This document shows, piece by piece, positions 9,294 through 17,944 of a stretch of 64,000 nt of DNA. Source of the DNA: an uncultured Bacteroidia bacterium. GTDB taxonomy: Bacteria > Bacteroidota > Bacteroidia > Bacteroidales > CAJPTX01. The notes beneath the pieces are model-generated. The model searched no databases. It was not told where the DNA came from and saw only the letters and a list, made by a program, of their open reading frames with translations. Position 1 is the stretch's first letter; each line of letters opens with the position of its first letter. The DNA is taken from contig CAMXWF010000009.1 in the NCBI GenBank assembly GCA_947252645.1, positions 43,431 through 107,430 on the forward strand, in the 5' to 3' direction. The position numbers and the translations under genes are program-made.

Positions 9294-9326
9294 GGGGGTG
9301 AAACGATTCGTTTCACCCCCTCTCTT
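9294..9326 (+). terminator. Terminator-like palindrome after lipoprotein copy 2
   Basis: GGGGGTGAAACGA (9294-9306) and its complement TCGTTTCACCCCC (9308-9320) form a 13-base stem with almost no loop, followed by TCTCTT. It is nearly the same element as at 8172. Confidence 0.6.
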
Positions 9327-9524
9327 AATGGGATCTTTCCAGAATGGCGAACGACGACGTTACTCCCGCGTTGAGCGCTCAGCCGTGTACGTTAATACAC
9401 TAATACTACGCTCATAGCATTTCATCCACGCTACTGTTGGTCTCACTTAAAGCCTGGAAATAGCGACCCTTCCTAAGCCCTAAGGGCTCTATTTACAATG
9501 GACGTTGTATCCGTGTCTCTGTAG

Positions 9525-9584
9525 ATGAATAGGATACAGATAGCATCGCTATTTTCTGGCTGCGGGGAGCTAGATTTAGGTTTT
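9525..9584 (+). pseudogene. Relic of a cytosine-5 DNA methyltransferase start
   Basis: The ATG at 9525 and the following 57 bases match the first 60 bases of the intact methyltransferase gene at 62495 with four differences. They encode the same N terminus including motif I, here FSGCGELDLGF instead of FSGCGGLDLGF. After 9584 the similarity stops abruptly, and the frame ends about 30 codons later in unrelated sequence. No other methyltransferase motif (PCQ, ENV) follows. This is a truncated second copy, left by deletion or by recombination with the gene at the other end of the window. Confidence 0.85.
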
Positions 9585-9981
9585 GCCCCTAGGGACTATT
9601 TTGCTCCCCTAGAAAACCGAATTGCGCACGCACAATGGGAGGTCGCCCGCCCACCAAGAAGAATTTGTGGATGATTATCAGGTATAGGATATCCCCGGCA
9701 AACACGGCGCGGATACCTACAAAGACGAGGGGAAACTCTCCCCATCTGCCCCCCAACCTTTCCGGCAGGGTAACGCCGACCCTATCCCCGCACTGCACCC
9801 CGCAGAACTCGCTACATTTTAGGGCACTTGGCTTGGGGCAAGGATGGCCGCAGGTTCTCCCACCAGTCAATTTGACCTTTAAGCCACGCAAAATCACGAA
9901 GCCCCCCGTGTGGATACCTAGAGAGACCACCCCGAGAGAACCCCGCTAGCCCCGCATAGGAGTACACGAAGCACCCACCCG
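9585..9981. other. Stretch between methyltransferase relic and tRNA cluster, no clear gene
   Basis: Overlapping frames on both strands (plus 9635-9949, minus 9589-9930) translate to Pro- and Gly-rich sequence without recognisable domains or ribosome binding sites. It may be the scar of the event that removed the methyltransferase body. The preceding 9327-9524 also holds nothing recognisable. Confidence 0.5.
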
Positions 9982-10056
9982 TGGGAATTACAGGATTCGA
10001 ACCTGTGACCTTCTGCACGTCAAGCAGACGCTCTAAACCAACTGAGCTAAACTCCC
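9982..10056 (-). tRNA. tRNA-Val (GAC)
   Basis: A 75-base cloverleaf on the minus strand: acceptor GGGAGTT with AATTCCC, anticodon stem TCTGC/GCAGA around TTGACGT (anticodon GAC) and T-arm ACAGG/CCTGT around TTCGAAT. CCA is not encoded. Third of three valine tRNAs in transcription order. Confidence 0.95.
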
Positions 10057-10105
10057 CCGTAGGCCTACCTCAGCGGAGCAGCATCAGCTGCTCATACGCC
10101 GGCGG

Positions 10106-10180
10106 TGGGAGTAACAGGGGTCGAACCTGTGACCTCTTGCATGTGACGCAAGCGCTCTAAACCAACTGAGCTATACTCCC
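10106..10180 (-). tRNA. tRNA-Val (CAC)
   Basis: A 75-base cloverleaf on the minus strand: acceptor GGGAGTA with TACTCCC, anticodon stem CTTGC/GCAAG around GTCACAT (anticodon CAC) and T-arm ACAGG/CCTGT. Middle gene of the valine cluster. It differs from its neighbours mainly in the anticodon arm. Confidence 0.95.
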
Positions 10181-10224
10181 TTCTTGTAAAGACCTCCGCC
10201 TCACCAATCGCCCCAAATAACCCG

Positions 10225-10299
10225 TGGGAACAAGAGGATTCGAACCTCTGACCCCCTGCTTGTAAGGCAGGTGCTCTGAACCAACTGAGCTATGCTCCC
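10225..10299 (-). tRNA. tRNA-Val (UAC)
   Basis: A 75-base cloverleaf on the minus strand: acceptor GGGAGCA with TGTTCCC, anticodon stem CCTGC/GCAGG around CTTACAA (anticodon UAC) and T-arm AGAGG/CCTCT around TTCGAAT. First gene of the cluster, directly behind the promoter at 10333-10363. Confidence 0.95.
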
Positions 10300-10332
10300 C
10301 TGCGACCGCCAACCTGCCTCCAGAAGCGGTGG

Positions 10333-10363
10333 CAAAGGTAGACATTTTTCACCACCTACCAAA
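10333..10363 (-). promoter_or_regulatory. Promoter of the tRNA-Val cluster
   Basis: On the minus strand TTTG (10360-10363), 19-base spacer, TACCTTTG (10333-10340): a perfect match to the Bacteroidetes consensus, 33 bases before the first tRNA-Val. Confidence 0.85.
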
Positions 10364-10558
10364 TTCTGCTCCCCAAAGCCTCGGCCGCAGCGCGCCAGAA
10401 TGCACGGTGCCACTGACTCCGCCAGCTAGGCAACCGTGCTAGTTTACCTATCTTCGCCCCACGCTTCGCGATGCAAATCATGATAACTTACAACGGTATC
10501 TGCGCGGGGAGGCCCTGCTGGGCCTTTACGCACTCTGCACGGGGGGAGGGGGCGCGCT

Positions 10559-13078
10559 GTGGCTGAGCCTGAGGTTACGAGCTTGCAACCCGCATCTCCT
10601 TGCTACGCCGATGTGTTGCTCCCGCTGGCCGTTGGGCGGTTGCTATGCTACCAGGTGCCTCCCGCCATGGTAGCGCAGATCAGGCTCGGTGCGCGCGTGG
10701 TAGTGCCGCTCAGAAAGTATTCACACCTCGTGGGCCTGGTCTGGGCTCTCCACCACCGCGCGCCCACGGGGTACAGGGTGAAGTGTATAGAGGAGTTGGT
10801 CGACCAGAGCCCCCTCATCACGCCTTGCCAACAGCAGCTCTGGGAGTGGATGACCCACTACTACATGTGCACCCTGGGGGAGGTGATGGCCGCGGCGCTC
10901 CCGGCCGGCCTGAAGATGGAATGGTCCACCTTTGTCCAATGCCCCGCCACCCAGCCCGACTACCTGCCCACCCTCTCGCCCAGTCAGCGGGACCTCCTGC
11001 GCTACATCGAGCAGCATGGCCCCACGGCCCTGCGCGACCTGCTCGCCCTACAGGCCATCCCCCACTGCGCGCACCACCTCCGGGCCCTGCTAAGCTTTGG
11101 GCTGCTCGAAGTGGCTGAAAAAGTAGTCAATAGCTACAGGCCCAAGCGTATCCGTTGCCTTCTCTTCGCCCCGGACTACCAAGCGCAGGATAGGCTGCTG
11201 GCGGCCGTAGAGGCCCTCAACCGTGCGCCGGCCCAGCAGCGCTTTCTCCTCGGCATGCTGGGACATCTCATGAAGTGCCATGGCCACCTGCGGGCCCCAG
11301 TCGACCGGGCCGAGCTCCTGGAGAGGATTGGGGGCGATGCCCGCGTGGCCAACGCGCTGGTCGACCGGGGAATCCTTCAGGAACGCGAGATGGAGGCCAT
11401 AGCGTTCTACGAGCCCCAGCCATCCAGTGCCACCAGCCCCGAGCTCTCCCCGAGCCAGCGGGCCGCCTTCCAGGAAATCCTCCAAGGCTTTGCCCAACGC
11501 CAGCCGGTGTTGCTCCATGGGGTCACGGGCAGTGGCAAGACGGAACTCTACATCCGCCTCATTGAGCAGTGCCGCCAGCGGGGCGAGCAGGCCCTCTACC
11601 TCTTGCCTGAAATAGCCCTTACGGCCCAAATGGTGGGGCGGTTACGCAGCGTCTTGGGCGACCAGGTGGTCGTCTACCATAGTCAGCAGTCCGACAATGC
11701 CCGCAGCGAGATATACTACCGTGTGCTCCACTTCCAGCCCCACGGGCCCGACCAGCGCGGGAGTGTAGTCTTAGGCGCCCGCAGCGCAGTCTTCTTGCCC
11801 TTCCAGAAGCTGGGCCTGATCATTGTGGACGAGGAACACGAGAGCAGCTACAAGCAGCAGGCCCCGGCGCCCCGCTACCAAGGTCGCGACCTCGCGCTGG
11901 TCCTGGCCAAGATCCACGGGGCCCACGTGGTGCTCGGCAGTGCCACGCCAAGCCTGGAGTCGTATGCCAACGCCCAGCGCCAGCGCTACCATCTGGTGAC
12001 CCTCACCCAGCGCTACGGCCAGGCCAAGTTGCCCACCGTGGAAACCATCGATATGCGCCAAGCCAAAGCCCTCGATGCGGTCAAAGGCCACTTCTCCCAG
12101 CAGCTCCTCGAGGCCATTGCTGAGGCCATTGCGCACGGCAATAGGGTCATCCTCTTCCAAAACCGCCGGGGCTATGCGCCCTTCATGCAGTGCAACCAGT
12201 GCGCCCATGTGCCTAGCTGCCCCCATTGCGACGTGAGCCTCACCTACCACTCCTATACCCAGCAGCTCATCTGCCACTACTGTGGCTACCAGATCCCGCG
12301 CCCCACGCGATGTCCCGTGTGCGGCTCGGAGCACCTGTCCACCTATGGCTTGGGGACGCAGCGCGTGGAGGAGGAGCTTGAGGAACTCGTGCCCGAGGCC
12401 AAAGTGGCGCGGCTCGACCAGGACTCCACCCGCGCCAAGCAGGGCGCCCAGCGTATCCTCGACGACTTTGCCCAGGGTCGCACCAACGTACTCATCGGCA
12501 CCCAAATGGTCACCAAAGGCCTCGACTTCCGCAATGTGCAGCTGGTGGGCATTCTCCAGGCCGATGCCCTCCTGCGCATGCCCGACTTCCGGGCGCAGGA
12601 GCGCGCCTTCCAGCTCATGGCCCAGGTGGGTGGCCGCGCCGGCCGAAGCCAGGTCGACGGCAAGGTCCTTATTCAAACCTACGACCCCGAGTCGCCCGTC
12701 ATCGCATGGGTTCAGCGCAACGACTACGCCGCCTTCTACCATGCCATGATGCAGGAGCGCCGCGACAACCTCTTCCCCCCCTTCGTGCGCCTCGTGCGCC
12801 TAACCATCAGGGCCAAAGAGGAGCAGCTGGCCCATCAGGCCGCCAACGCGCTGGCCACCGTCCTCCGACAGCTACTCGGCGCCCAGGTGCTCGGGCCCCA
12901 GCCCCCCTACGTGGCCCGGGTCAAAGATTTCTACCTCGACGAACTCCTCATTAAACTCCCGCGCCCAGGGCAACAGGCCGCCCCGCTGCGCGACTATATC
13001 CAGCGCAATATCGCGCACCTGACGGCTTCCCCCGCCTACCGGCGCGTGGCTATCCAGGCCGATGTCGACCCCCTGTAG
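10559..13078 (+). CDS. priA: Primosomal protein N' (replication restart helicase)
   Basis: 839-residue superfamily 2 DNA helicase that recognises forked DNA and reloads the replisome. Visible: an N-terminal 3'-DNA-binding domain (about 15-115), Walker A GVTGSGKTE (about residue 320), DEEH box (about 424), helicase motifs GSATPS and QNRRGYAP, and a zinc-binding insertion with eight cysteines in CxxC pairs (about 545-600). Then come GTQMVTKGLDF, VGGRAGR and a C-terminal domain. Length is typical. The start is a GTG at 10559 after a G-rich GGGGGGAGGGGG run; no ATG gives a better fit. TATCTTCG at 10449-10456 resembles a -7 box. Rubredoxin follows 99 bases downstream. Confidence 0.97.
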   Translation: MAEPEVTSLQPASPCYADVLLPLAVGRLLCYQVPPAMVAQIRLGARVVVPLRKYSHLVGLVWALHHRAPTGYRVKCIEELVDQSPLITPCQQQLWEWMTHYYMCTLGEVMAAALPAGLKMEWSTFVQCPATQPDYLPTLSPSQRDLLRYIEQHGPTALRDLLALQAIPHCAHHLRALLSFGLLEVAEKVVNSYRPKRIRCLLFAPDYQAQDRLLAAVEALNRAPAQQRFLLGMLGHLMKCHGHLRAPVDRAELLERIGGDARVANALVDRGILQEREMEAIAFYEPQPSSATSPELSPSQRAAFQEILQGFAQRQPVLLHGVTGSGKTELYIRLIEQCRQRGEQALYLLPEIALTAQMVGRLRSVLGDQVVVYHSQQSDNARSEIYYRVLHFQPHGPDQRGSVVLGARSAVFLPFQKLGLIIVDEEHESSYKQQAPAPRYQGRDLALVLAKIHGAHVVLGSATPSLESYANAQRQRYHLVTLTQRYGQAKLPTVETIDMRQAKALDAVKGHFSQQLLEAIAEAIAHGNRVILFQNRRGYAPFMQCNQCAHVPSCPHCDVSLTYHSYTQQLICHYCGYQIPRPTRCPVCGSEHLSTYGLGTQRVEEELEELVPEAKVARLDQDSTRAKQGAQRILDDFAQGRTNVLIGTQMVTKGLDFRNVQLVGILQADALLRMPDFRAQERAFQLMAQVGGRAGRSQVDGKVLIQTYDPESPVIAWVQRNDYAAFYHAMMQERRDNLFPPFVRLVRLTIRAKEEQLAHQAANALATVLRQLLGAQVLGPQPPYVARVKDFYLDELLIKLPRPGQQAAPLRDYIQRNIAHLTASPAYRRVAIQADVDPL

Positions 13079-13177
13079 CCCCACGCAACATTACCGACAA
13101 ATGGCTAACTTGCACGCAACAAAATAGCCAGTTGAGCGTTTCAGAAAATAAGTTCAATTCCAAAAATATAGCCTGCG

Positions 13178-13336
13178 ATGCGGAAGTACAAGTGTGAGGT
13201 CTGCGGTTACATCTACGATCCAGCCAAGGGCGATCCAGAGGGCGGCATTGCGCCCGGCACCCCATTTGAGGACATCCCCGACGACTGGGTGTGCCCTATC
13301 TGCGGGGCCTCAAAAGACGATTTCGAGGTGGCTTAG
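13178..13336 (+). CDS. Rubredoxin
   Basis: 52-residue electron carrier with one Fe(Cys)4 centre. Both cysteine knuckles are intact: CEVCGYIYD near the N terminus (Cys6, Cys9) and CPICGASK near the C terminus (CPxCG). The conserved [11 protein letters not shown] segment lies between them. The protein ends four residues after the DDFE segment, so it is the stand-alone cytoplasmic type. Length is standard. The ATG at 13178 has only a weak ribosome binding site, as is common in Bacteroidetes. It lies between priA and a strong terminator. In anaerobic Bacteroidales it typically donates electrons to rubrerythrin or superoxide reductase; no such partner is adjacent, so that role is inference. Confidence 0.97.
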   Translation: MRKYKCEVCGYIYDPAKGDPEGGIAPGTPFEDIPDDWVCPICGASKDDFEVA

Positions 13337-13364
13337 CGCACCTGGTAGCCCTAGTCCTATTGAT

Positions 13365-13401
13365 GCTGGCATCGTGCCCAACGCGCGATGCCAGCTTTTT
13401 T
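13365..13401 (+). terminator. Rho-independent terminator after rubredoxin
   Basis: GCTGGCATCG (13365-13374) pairs perfectly with CGATGCCAGC (13386-13395) across an 11-base loop and is followed by six T. Confidence 0.93.
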
Positions 13402-14279
13402 CCTAATGCTTTCGCCCGCTCGTGCAGCTGCACGAAGTGTCCCTTGGCGGGAAGCCGCACTCGCCGGTCAGTGAGGATGGACTTATCGAAGGCTGGGCCC
13501 CGCCCCCTGCGCCAAGCGTAGCGCAGATGCCCCAACCGCACGTCTTACTGGCTCGCCCCGCTCCGTCTCCCCAGCCGTGCGATGGGAGGCTTGCGTAGGG
13601 GGCTAACGCTTCTTGGGACTTGACCTGCGGGGTACACGCGATAGATGCGGGGCATCCCATCGCCCCGTGGCCTTGCTGAGGCCGCCACGTATGGCAAGAG
13701 GAGAGGAGAGAATCGGGAGGACTTGCGGGGGCGATGTATGCAAAATATTTATGTTTAAGCTAATGCCCCATTCACGCACCAATGGCGCAGGTCTGGAGTT
13801 GCCTAGTAACGCCGTAATTTCAAAAAAACCAGTACACTATCAGAATACACTCCGTACCAACTCCGTACCAACTCCGCATGTAAGCGAAGAATGAGCGGAG
13901 TTGGTACGGAGTTAATAGTCAGAATCCCAGTTTTTTCAATAGGAGATTCTGCAGTGAAATACTGCCGAATCTCGCCAGATGGGCGAAGACATGCGAACGT
14001 TTAACACTATTACGCATTGTGTATAAGTATACGTATCCTTGTGATTTATAGAGATTCATGAGGATTTTATTTTTCTGTTTTCCTTCCCACTTTTCCTCCA
14101 TTGCGCTGGCTATTACTGTCCCTTCCCACACCTATTCAGTATACACGGAATGCTGTTATTTTGTTGCGAACAGCTTTCTTCATTCGTGATATTTATTCTT
14201 GGCATTTGGCTGTCCACCCGCTATGGGGCCTGGCGCAGAGGGGCGGCTTGGTGCCGCAGGGTGGGTTGTGCCAAAAGTG
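13402..14279. other. Long intergenic region without a recognisable gene
   Basis: About 880 bases. The left part (13402-13735) is GC-rich with only shadow-like frames. From about 13740 the composition becomes AT-rich and the stretch holds the palindromic repeat at 13849-13913. No RNA gene, ribosome binding site plus frame, or transposase remnant was recognised. Confidence 0.6.
13849..13913. repeat. Palindromic repeat with 11-base tandem units (copy A)
   Basis: Two copies of the 11-mer ACTCCGTACCA (13849-13859, 13860-13870) run into ACTCCGC. A perfect 19-base inverted repeat (13859-13877 with 13895-13913) encloses a 17-base loop. The right arm contains GAGCGGAGTTGGTACGG (from 13894), which recurs exactly at 56133-56149. 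Confidence 0.9.
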
Positions 14280-14287
14280 TACCTTTG
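14280..14287 (+). promoter_or_regulatory. -7 box upstream of lptB
   Basis: TACCTTTG, 48 bases before the chosen lptB start. No TTTG lies at the right distance upstream. Confidence 0.5.
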
Positions 14288-14334
14288 TGGAGGTTGATAG
14301 ACGGGTAAGAGCCATGGACGGGCAGGAGCGACGA

Positions 14335-15057
14335 ATGCGGCTGCACACCGATGCACTAGTTAAGCGCTACAAGGCGCGCACGGTGGTCAAGCAGGTGAGC
14401 CTGGAGGTGCAGCAGGGGGAGATTGTAGGCTTGCTCGGGCCCAATGGGGCGGGCAAGACCACTACCTTCTACATGATCGTGGGCCTGATTACGCCCAACG
14501 CAGGGCGTATCTACCTCGACGACATGGACATCACCCGTAAGCCGGTGTTTCGTCGGGCCAAGCTGGGCATCGGCTATCTGGCCCAGGAGGCCAGCGTGTT
14601 TCGCAAGCTCTCCGTGGAGGACAACATCCGCTCGGTCATGGAGATGCGGGGCTATTCCAAGGCCCAGCAGCGTGCGCGCACCGAGAGCCTCATCCAGGAA
14701 TTCTCCCTGGAGAAGATAAGGAAGAATCTCGGCATCCAGCTCTCGGGGGGCGAGCGTCGCCGCACGGAAATCGCCCGGGCCTTGGCCACCGACCCCAAGT
14801 TCATCCTGCTCGATGAGCCCTTTGCGGGGGTCGACCCCATCGCCGTGGAGGATATCCAGCATATCGTGGCGCATTTGAAGGATAGGAATATCGGGATTCT
14901 GATTACAGACCACAACGTGCACGAGACGCTCTCGATCACCGATAGGGCCTATTTGCTTTTTGAGGGCAGCATCCTGAAGACGGGCTCGGCGCGCGAGCTG
15001 GCCGAGGATCCTGAGGTGCGCCGCGTCTATTTGGGCGAGAATTTCCAGTTGCGGTAG
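14335..15057 (+). CDS. lptB: LPS export ABC transporter ATPase
   Basis: 240-residue ABC ATPase that powers lipopolysaccharide extraction from the inner membrane by LptFG. Walker A GPNGAGKT (about residues 36-43), Q-loop region with [10 protein letters not shown], signature LSGGERRR (about 137) and Walker [12 protein letters not shown] are all present. The sequence around the Walker A and D-loop ([13 protein letters not shown]) is characteristic of LptB. ATG 14335 was chosen because the N terminus then aligns with the family ([13 protein letters not shown]) and AGGAG lies 6 bases upstream; ATG 14314 in the same frame is an alternative. The next gene starts 17 bases downstream and may be cotranscribed. 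Confidence 0.95.
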   Translation: MRLHTDALVKRYKARTVVKQVSLEVQQGEIVGLLGPNGAGKTTTFYMIVGLITPNAGRIYLDDMDITRKPVFRRAKLGIGYLAQEASVFRKLSVEDNIRSVMEMRGYSKAQQRARTESLIQEFSLEKIRKNLGIQLSGGERRRTEIARALATDPKFILLDEPFAGVDPIAVEDIQHIVAHLKDRNIGILITDHNVHETLSITDRAYLLFEGSILKTGSARELAEDPEVRRVYLGENFQLR

Positions 15058-15074
15058 CGTAGGGCCAGACGGGG

Positions 15075-17906
15075 GTGGGTTACGGAGCTAGAGGCACGGG
15101 GAGCATTGGGGCGGGCGGGCTGGTGGCGCACCTGGCCCGGCGGGGTTGCTGGGCCACTGGCTCGCTGGTAGCGCTTTTCCTGGTGCTGTTGGGGCGCGCG
15201 GTGCTGGGAGACTCCGCGGTAGCCCAGGAGATCCGTTTTGCGGGGTCGGGGGAATATCCGGCTGACAGCCTGCGCGATAGCCTGGTGGTTCAGCTTATGG
15301 CCGGGGCGCACTACGTGGCGGCGGCGCGTCGGATCGACTCCCTGCTCCAGCTCTCTGATAGTTCGTCTGGTGCGGGGCGGTCGGCGCTGCTGCTCGATAG
15401 GGCCGCCTGCTTGGTGTACACCCAGCGCGATCTCCCGCGGGCCATCCGCTTGCTGGCCGGCCAACCGGCATCGCCCCGGGTGCTGCTCTTGCAGGCTAGG
15501 GCCTACCAGCTGCTCTACCGTTTCGATGAGGCCTATCGTTGCTATGATGATTACCTGTCAGGGGGAGACCTGCGATTGATGCCCACGGCCCTAGCCCAGC
15601 AGGCCAGGGCGGCCTGCCAGAGCGCCAAGGCCCTCCTTAGCAATGCCCACGCGCCCGTATGCTACGCCCGCAAGATGGTCCCTGCAAATGGCGTGCCGTC
15701 AGCCCTCGATTCGCTGGCCATGGGCTATCGTCTGGTCCCTTTGCCCAGGGTGCTGTGGGGGCGCTATGAGCAGCAGCCCGACTCCACGCTTGCCTCCTTG
15801 GTGGCCTACCCACTGCGTATGCAGGAGGGTGCACGATTGGTCTTCCCTAGGGCGGTACACACGGCAGGCCCACGCGACCTCTATGCCATCGAGCTACAGG
15901 CCTCGGGGCGGTGGACGCAGCCGGCGAGCCTGGGCCCCGTGATCAATTCAGCCTACGATGAGCCCTTCGGGCTCTATGTGCCCGCTACGGGCTATCTGTT
16001 CTTCAGCTCTGCGGGTCACTACGGCATGGGGGGGCTCGATATCTTCTTCTCGCGCTACGATGGTCGCACCAAGCAGTGGAGTGCCCCGGAGAATCTGGGG
16101 TATCCTTACAATAGCCCGAGCGATGAGTACCTACTGGCCTACGATTATCCCTCACCGGGGCGCATTGTGGTGGCCAGTACGCGCGGCCATGGATGCGATA
16201 GCCTTACGCTCTACGAGCTTTCCTACAGCCCGCAGGCCCTGGGGCAAGCCGTATATGATGTCGACCAACTCTATGCGAATTCCTTTTTCCCCGCGCAGGC
16301 CAGTGGCGGTGCGCGCAGGGTGGCTGCTCCCAGATCGCCTGAGGTCCCCAAGCCTGAGGGTAATTCGACCCTGCGCGATGTGGAGCAAGATGCCGAGTAC
16401 CAGCGGGCACTGCGGGCGGGGTTTAGGCAGCAGCGGTTGGCCGATTCGCTCCGGACGCTTCTCGAACGCTATCGTGAGCAGCTCTGGGATGTGGAGACCG
16501 TGGCGCAGCGCAAAGCCCTCGAGGCCAAGATAGCCCCCGTGGAGGATGGGATGCTGGCCGCGCAGCGAGAGGCCGATAGGCACTTTGTGGTGGCTAGCCA
16601 GGTGGAGCGGGAGTACATCACGGGCAGGCGACGGCCTAAGGGGGACACCAAGGCGGGGAAGGGCTTTGCCAATGACAATCCTGAGGCGCTCTACATGGCC
16701 CAATTGGCGCCTACGGTGTTTCAGCCCGATGAGCTCAAGGCCCTGGCTAAAGTGACCAAGACCCGTGCGCAGGGGGAGACCTTTTGTCAGGCTCTGCAGC
16801 TGGAGCTTAGGCGCTTGGCCCGCCGTTTTGCCGACACCGCTGAGCGCACGGATGCGCTGGCGCAGGCCGAGGCCGAGCTGGAGATACAGCTGCAGGCCTA
16901 CCTAGATATGCAGGGGGAAAGGGAGACCGAGTGCCGACAGATCTACCAGTCTTGCTTGCCGGTGGCGCTCATAAAGAGTGGTCGTCAGGCGGCACCGCAG
17001 GTCAAGGCGTGTGAGCGGAAAGCAGGGGAGCAGTTCCGGGCGGCCCAGGCCCTGCTCAGCAACGCAATGCCAGGTAGCCGGGGCCAGAGCGCATTCCAGG
17101 CACTGCTGTTCCAGCGTCTGGGCAACGACTACCTGGAGCTGGGCTATAGCTACGCGTGGGGCATGGTGGCCTACCGGCAGCGGGTGCAGCGGCGGGCGGA
17201 CAGCTTGGCAGCCTACCTTATGCCTACCCAACAGGCCGAGCAGTCGGCGGCGCTGCCCGCGCTGCAGCAGGGGGGGGCTGGTGGCACGGCGCCCCTAGAG
17301 GTGTTGCCCGAAAAAGGGCTAGTACGCGAGGCCACGTCACGCTACACGCAGGCAAACCCTGTGCCTGTCGATGGGCCCTTGCCGTCGGGGGTGGTCTACA
17401 AGCTCCAGCTCGGGGCTTACAGCAATCCCATCGACCCGGCACTCTTCAAGGGGATGTATCCCATGAGTGCTGCGGTGACCCAGGAGGGTAAGATCACCAA
17501 GTACTACGCGGGCTACTTTTTGCGCTATGCCGATGCCGTGGCAGGCAAGTCGATTGCGGACGCGTGTGGGTTTCCCGAGGCCTTCTTGGTGGCGTGGTAC
17601 GATGGGCGGGAGGTGCCCTTGGCGCGTGCACGCTCGCTAGAGGGGACGCAGGGCTCCACGGCGCAAAAAGCGCGCGGGCAATTTGTGGTAAATCTTGGGG
17701 TTTTCGCGGAGCCCCAGCTTTCGGCCGAGCTCCAGACGACCATTCGTCTCTTGGCCCCTGGTAAGCAGCTGGTGTGCCTGCCGCTGGACGATGGGCGCTA
17801 CAGCTATAGGTTGAGTTTGTTTACAGAGCGTGGTCAGGCGCAGCATGTGTGCGACAATTTACAGGGTAGTGGGCTGGTGTCGGCCCAGGTGGAGGCGTTG
17901 CCCTAG
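15075..17906 (+). CDS. TPR/PD40 envelope protein with C-terminal SPOR-like repeats
   Basis: 943-residue exported protein. The start is a GTG at 15075, and a hydrophobic segment (about residues 27-47) ending near VAQE looks like a signal peptide with an unusually long N region, so the true start may be further in. Residues about 60-190 form helical TPR-like repeats. Residues about 265-385 hold PD40/WD40-like strands (SSAGHYGMGGLDIFF, WSAPENLGYPYN). About 430-560 is charged and coiled-coil-like. Two SPOR-like units follow (KLQLGAYSN near 775, FVVNLGVFAEPQLS near 872). TPR plus PD40 is the start of the PorE/OmpA-type layout, but no OmpA domain is present. A role at peptidoglycan or in outer-membrane organisation is inference. 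Confidence 0.75.
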   Translation: MGYGARGTGSIGAGGLVAHLARRGCWATGSLVALFLVLLGRAVLGDSAVAQEIRFAGSGEYPADSLRDSLVVQLMAGAHYVAAARRIDSLLQLSDSSSGAGRSALLLDRAACLVYTQRDLPRAIRLLAGQPASPRVLLLQARAYQLLYRFDEAYRCYDDYLSGGDLRLMPTALAQQARAACQSAKALLSNAHAPVCYARKMVPANGVPSALDSLAMGYRLVPLPRVLWGRYEQQPDSTLASLVAYPLRMQEGARLVFPRAVHTAGPRDLYAIELQASGRWTQPASLGPVINSAYDEPFGLYVPATGYLFFSSAGHYGMGGLDIFFSRYDGRTKQWSAPENLGYPYNSPSDEYLLAYDYPSPGRIVVASTRGHGCDSLTLYELSYSPQALGQAVYDVDQLYANSFFPAQASGGARRVAAPRSPEVPKPEGNSTLRDVEQDAEYQRALRAGFRQQRLADSLRTLLERYREQLWDVETVAQRKALEAKIAPVEDGMLAAQREADRHFVVASQVEREYITGRRRPKGDTKAGKGFANDNPEALYMAQLAPTVFQPDELKALAKVTKTRAQGETFCQALQLELRRLARRFADTAERTDALAQAEAELEIQLQAYLDMQGERETECRQIYQSCLPVALIKSGRQAAPQVKACERKAGEQFRAAQALLSNAMPGSRGQSAFQALLFQRLGNDYLELGYSYAWGMVAYRQRVQRRADSLAAYLMPTQQAEQSAALPALQQGGAGGTAPLEVLPEKGLVREATSRYTQANPVPVDGPLPSGVVYKLQLGAYSNPIDPALFKGMYPMSAAVTQEGKITKYYAGYFLRYADAVAGKSIADACGFPEAFLVAWYDGREVPLARARSLEGTQGSTAQKARGQFVVNLGVFAEPQLSAELQTTIRLLAPGKQLVCLPLDDGRYSYRLSLFTERGQAQHVCDNLQGSGLVSAQVEALP

Positions 17907-17928
17907 GCCACGGGAGGCGGTTTATTTG

Positions 17929-17936
17929 TAACTTTG
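17929..17936 (+). promoter_or_regulatory. -7-like box directly before the flavin oxidoreductase gene
   Basis: TAACTTTG fits TAnnTTTG. The start codon follows after 8 bases, so a transcript from here would be nearly leaderless. No -33 TTTG is found. Confidence 0.35.
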
Positions 17937-17944
17937 GTGAAGAT

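Noticed and set aside
9589..9930. 113-codon minus frame and 104-codon plus frame in the spacer after the methyltransferase relic
   Set aside because: They overlap each other, lack ribosome binding sites and resemble no family; neither can be supported as a gene.
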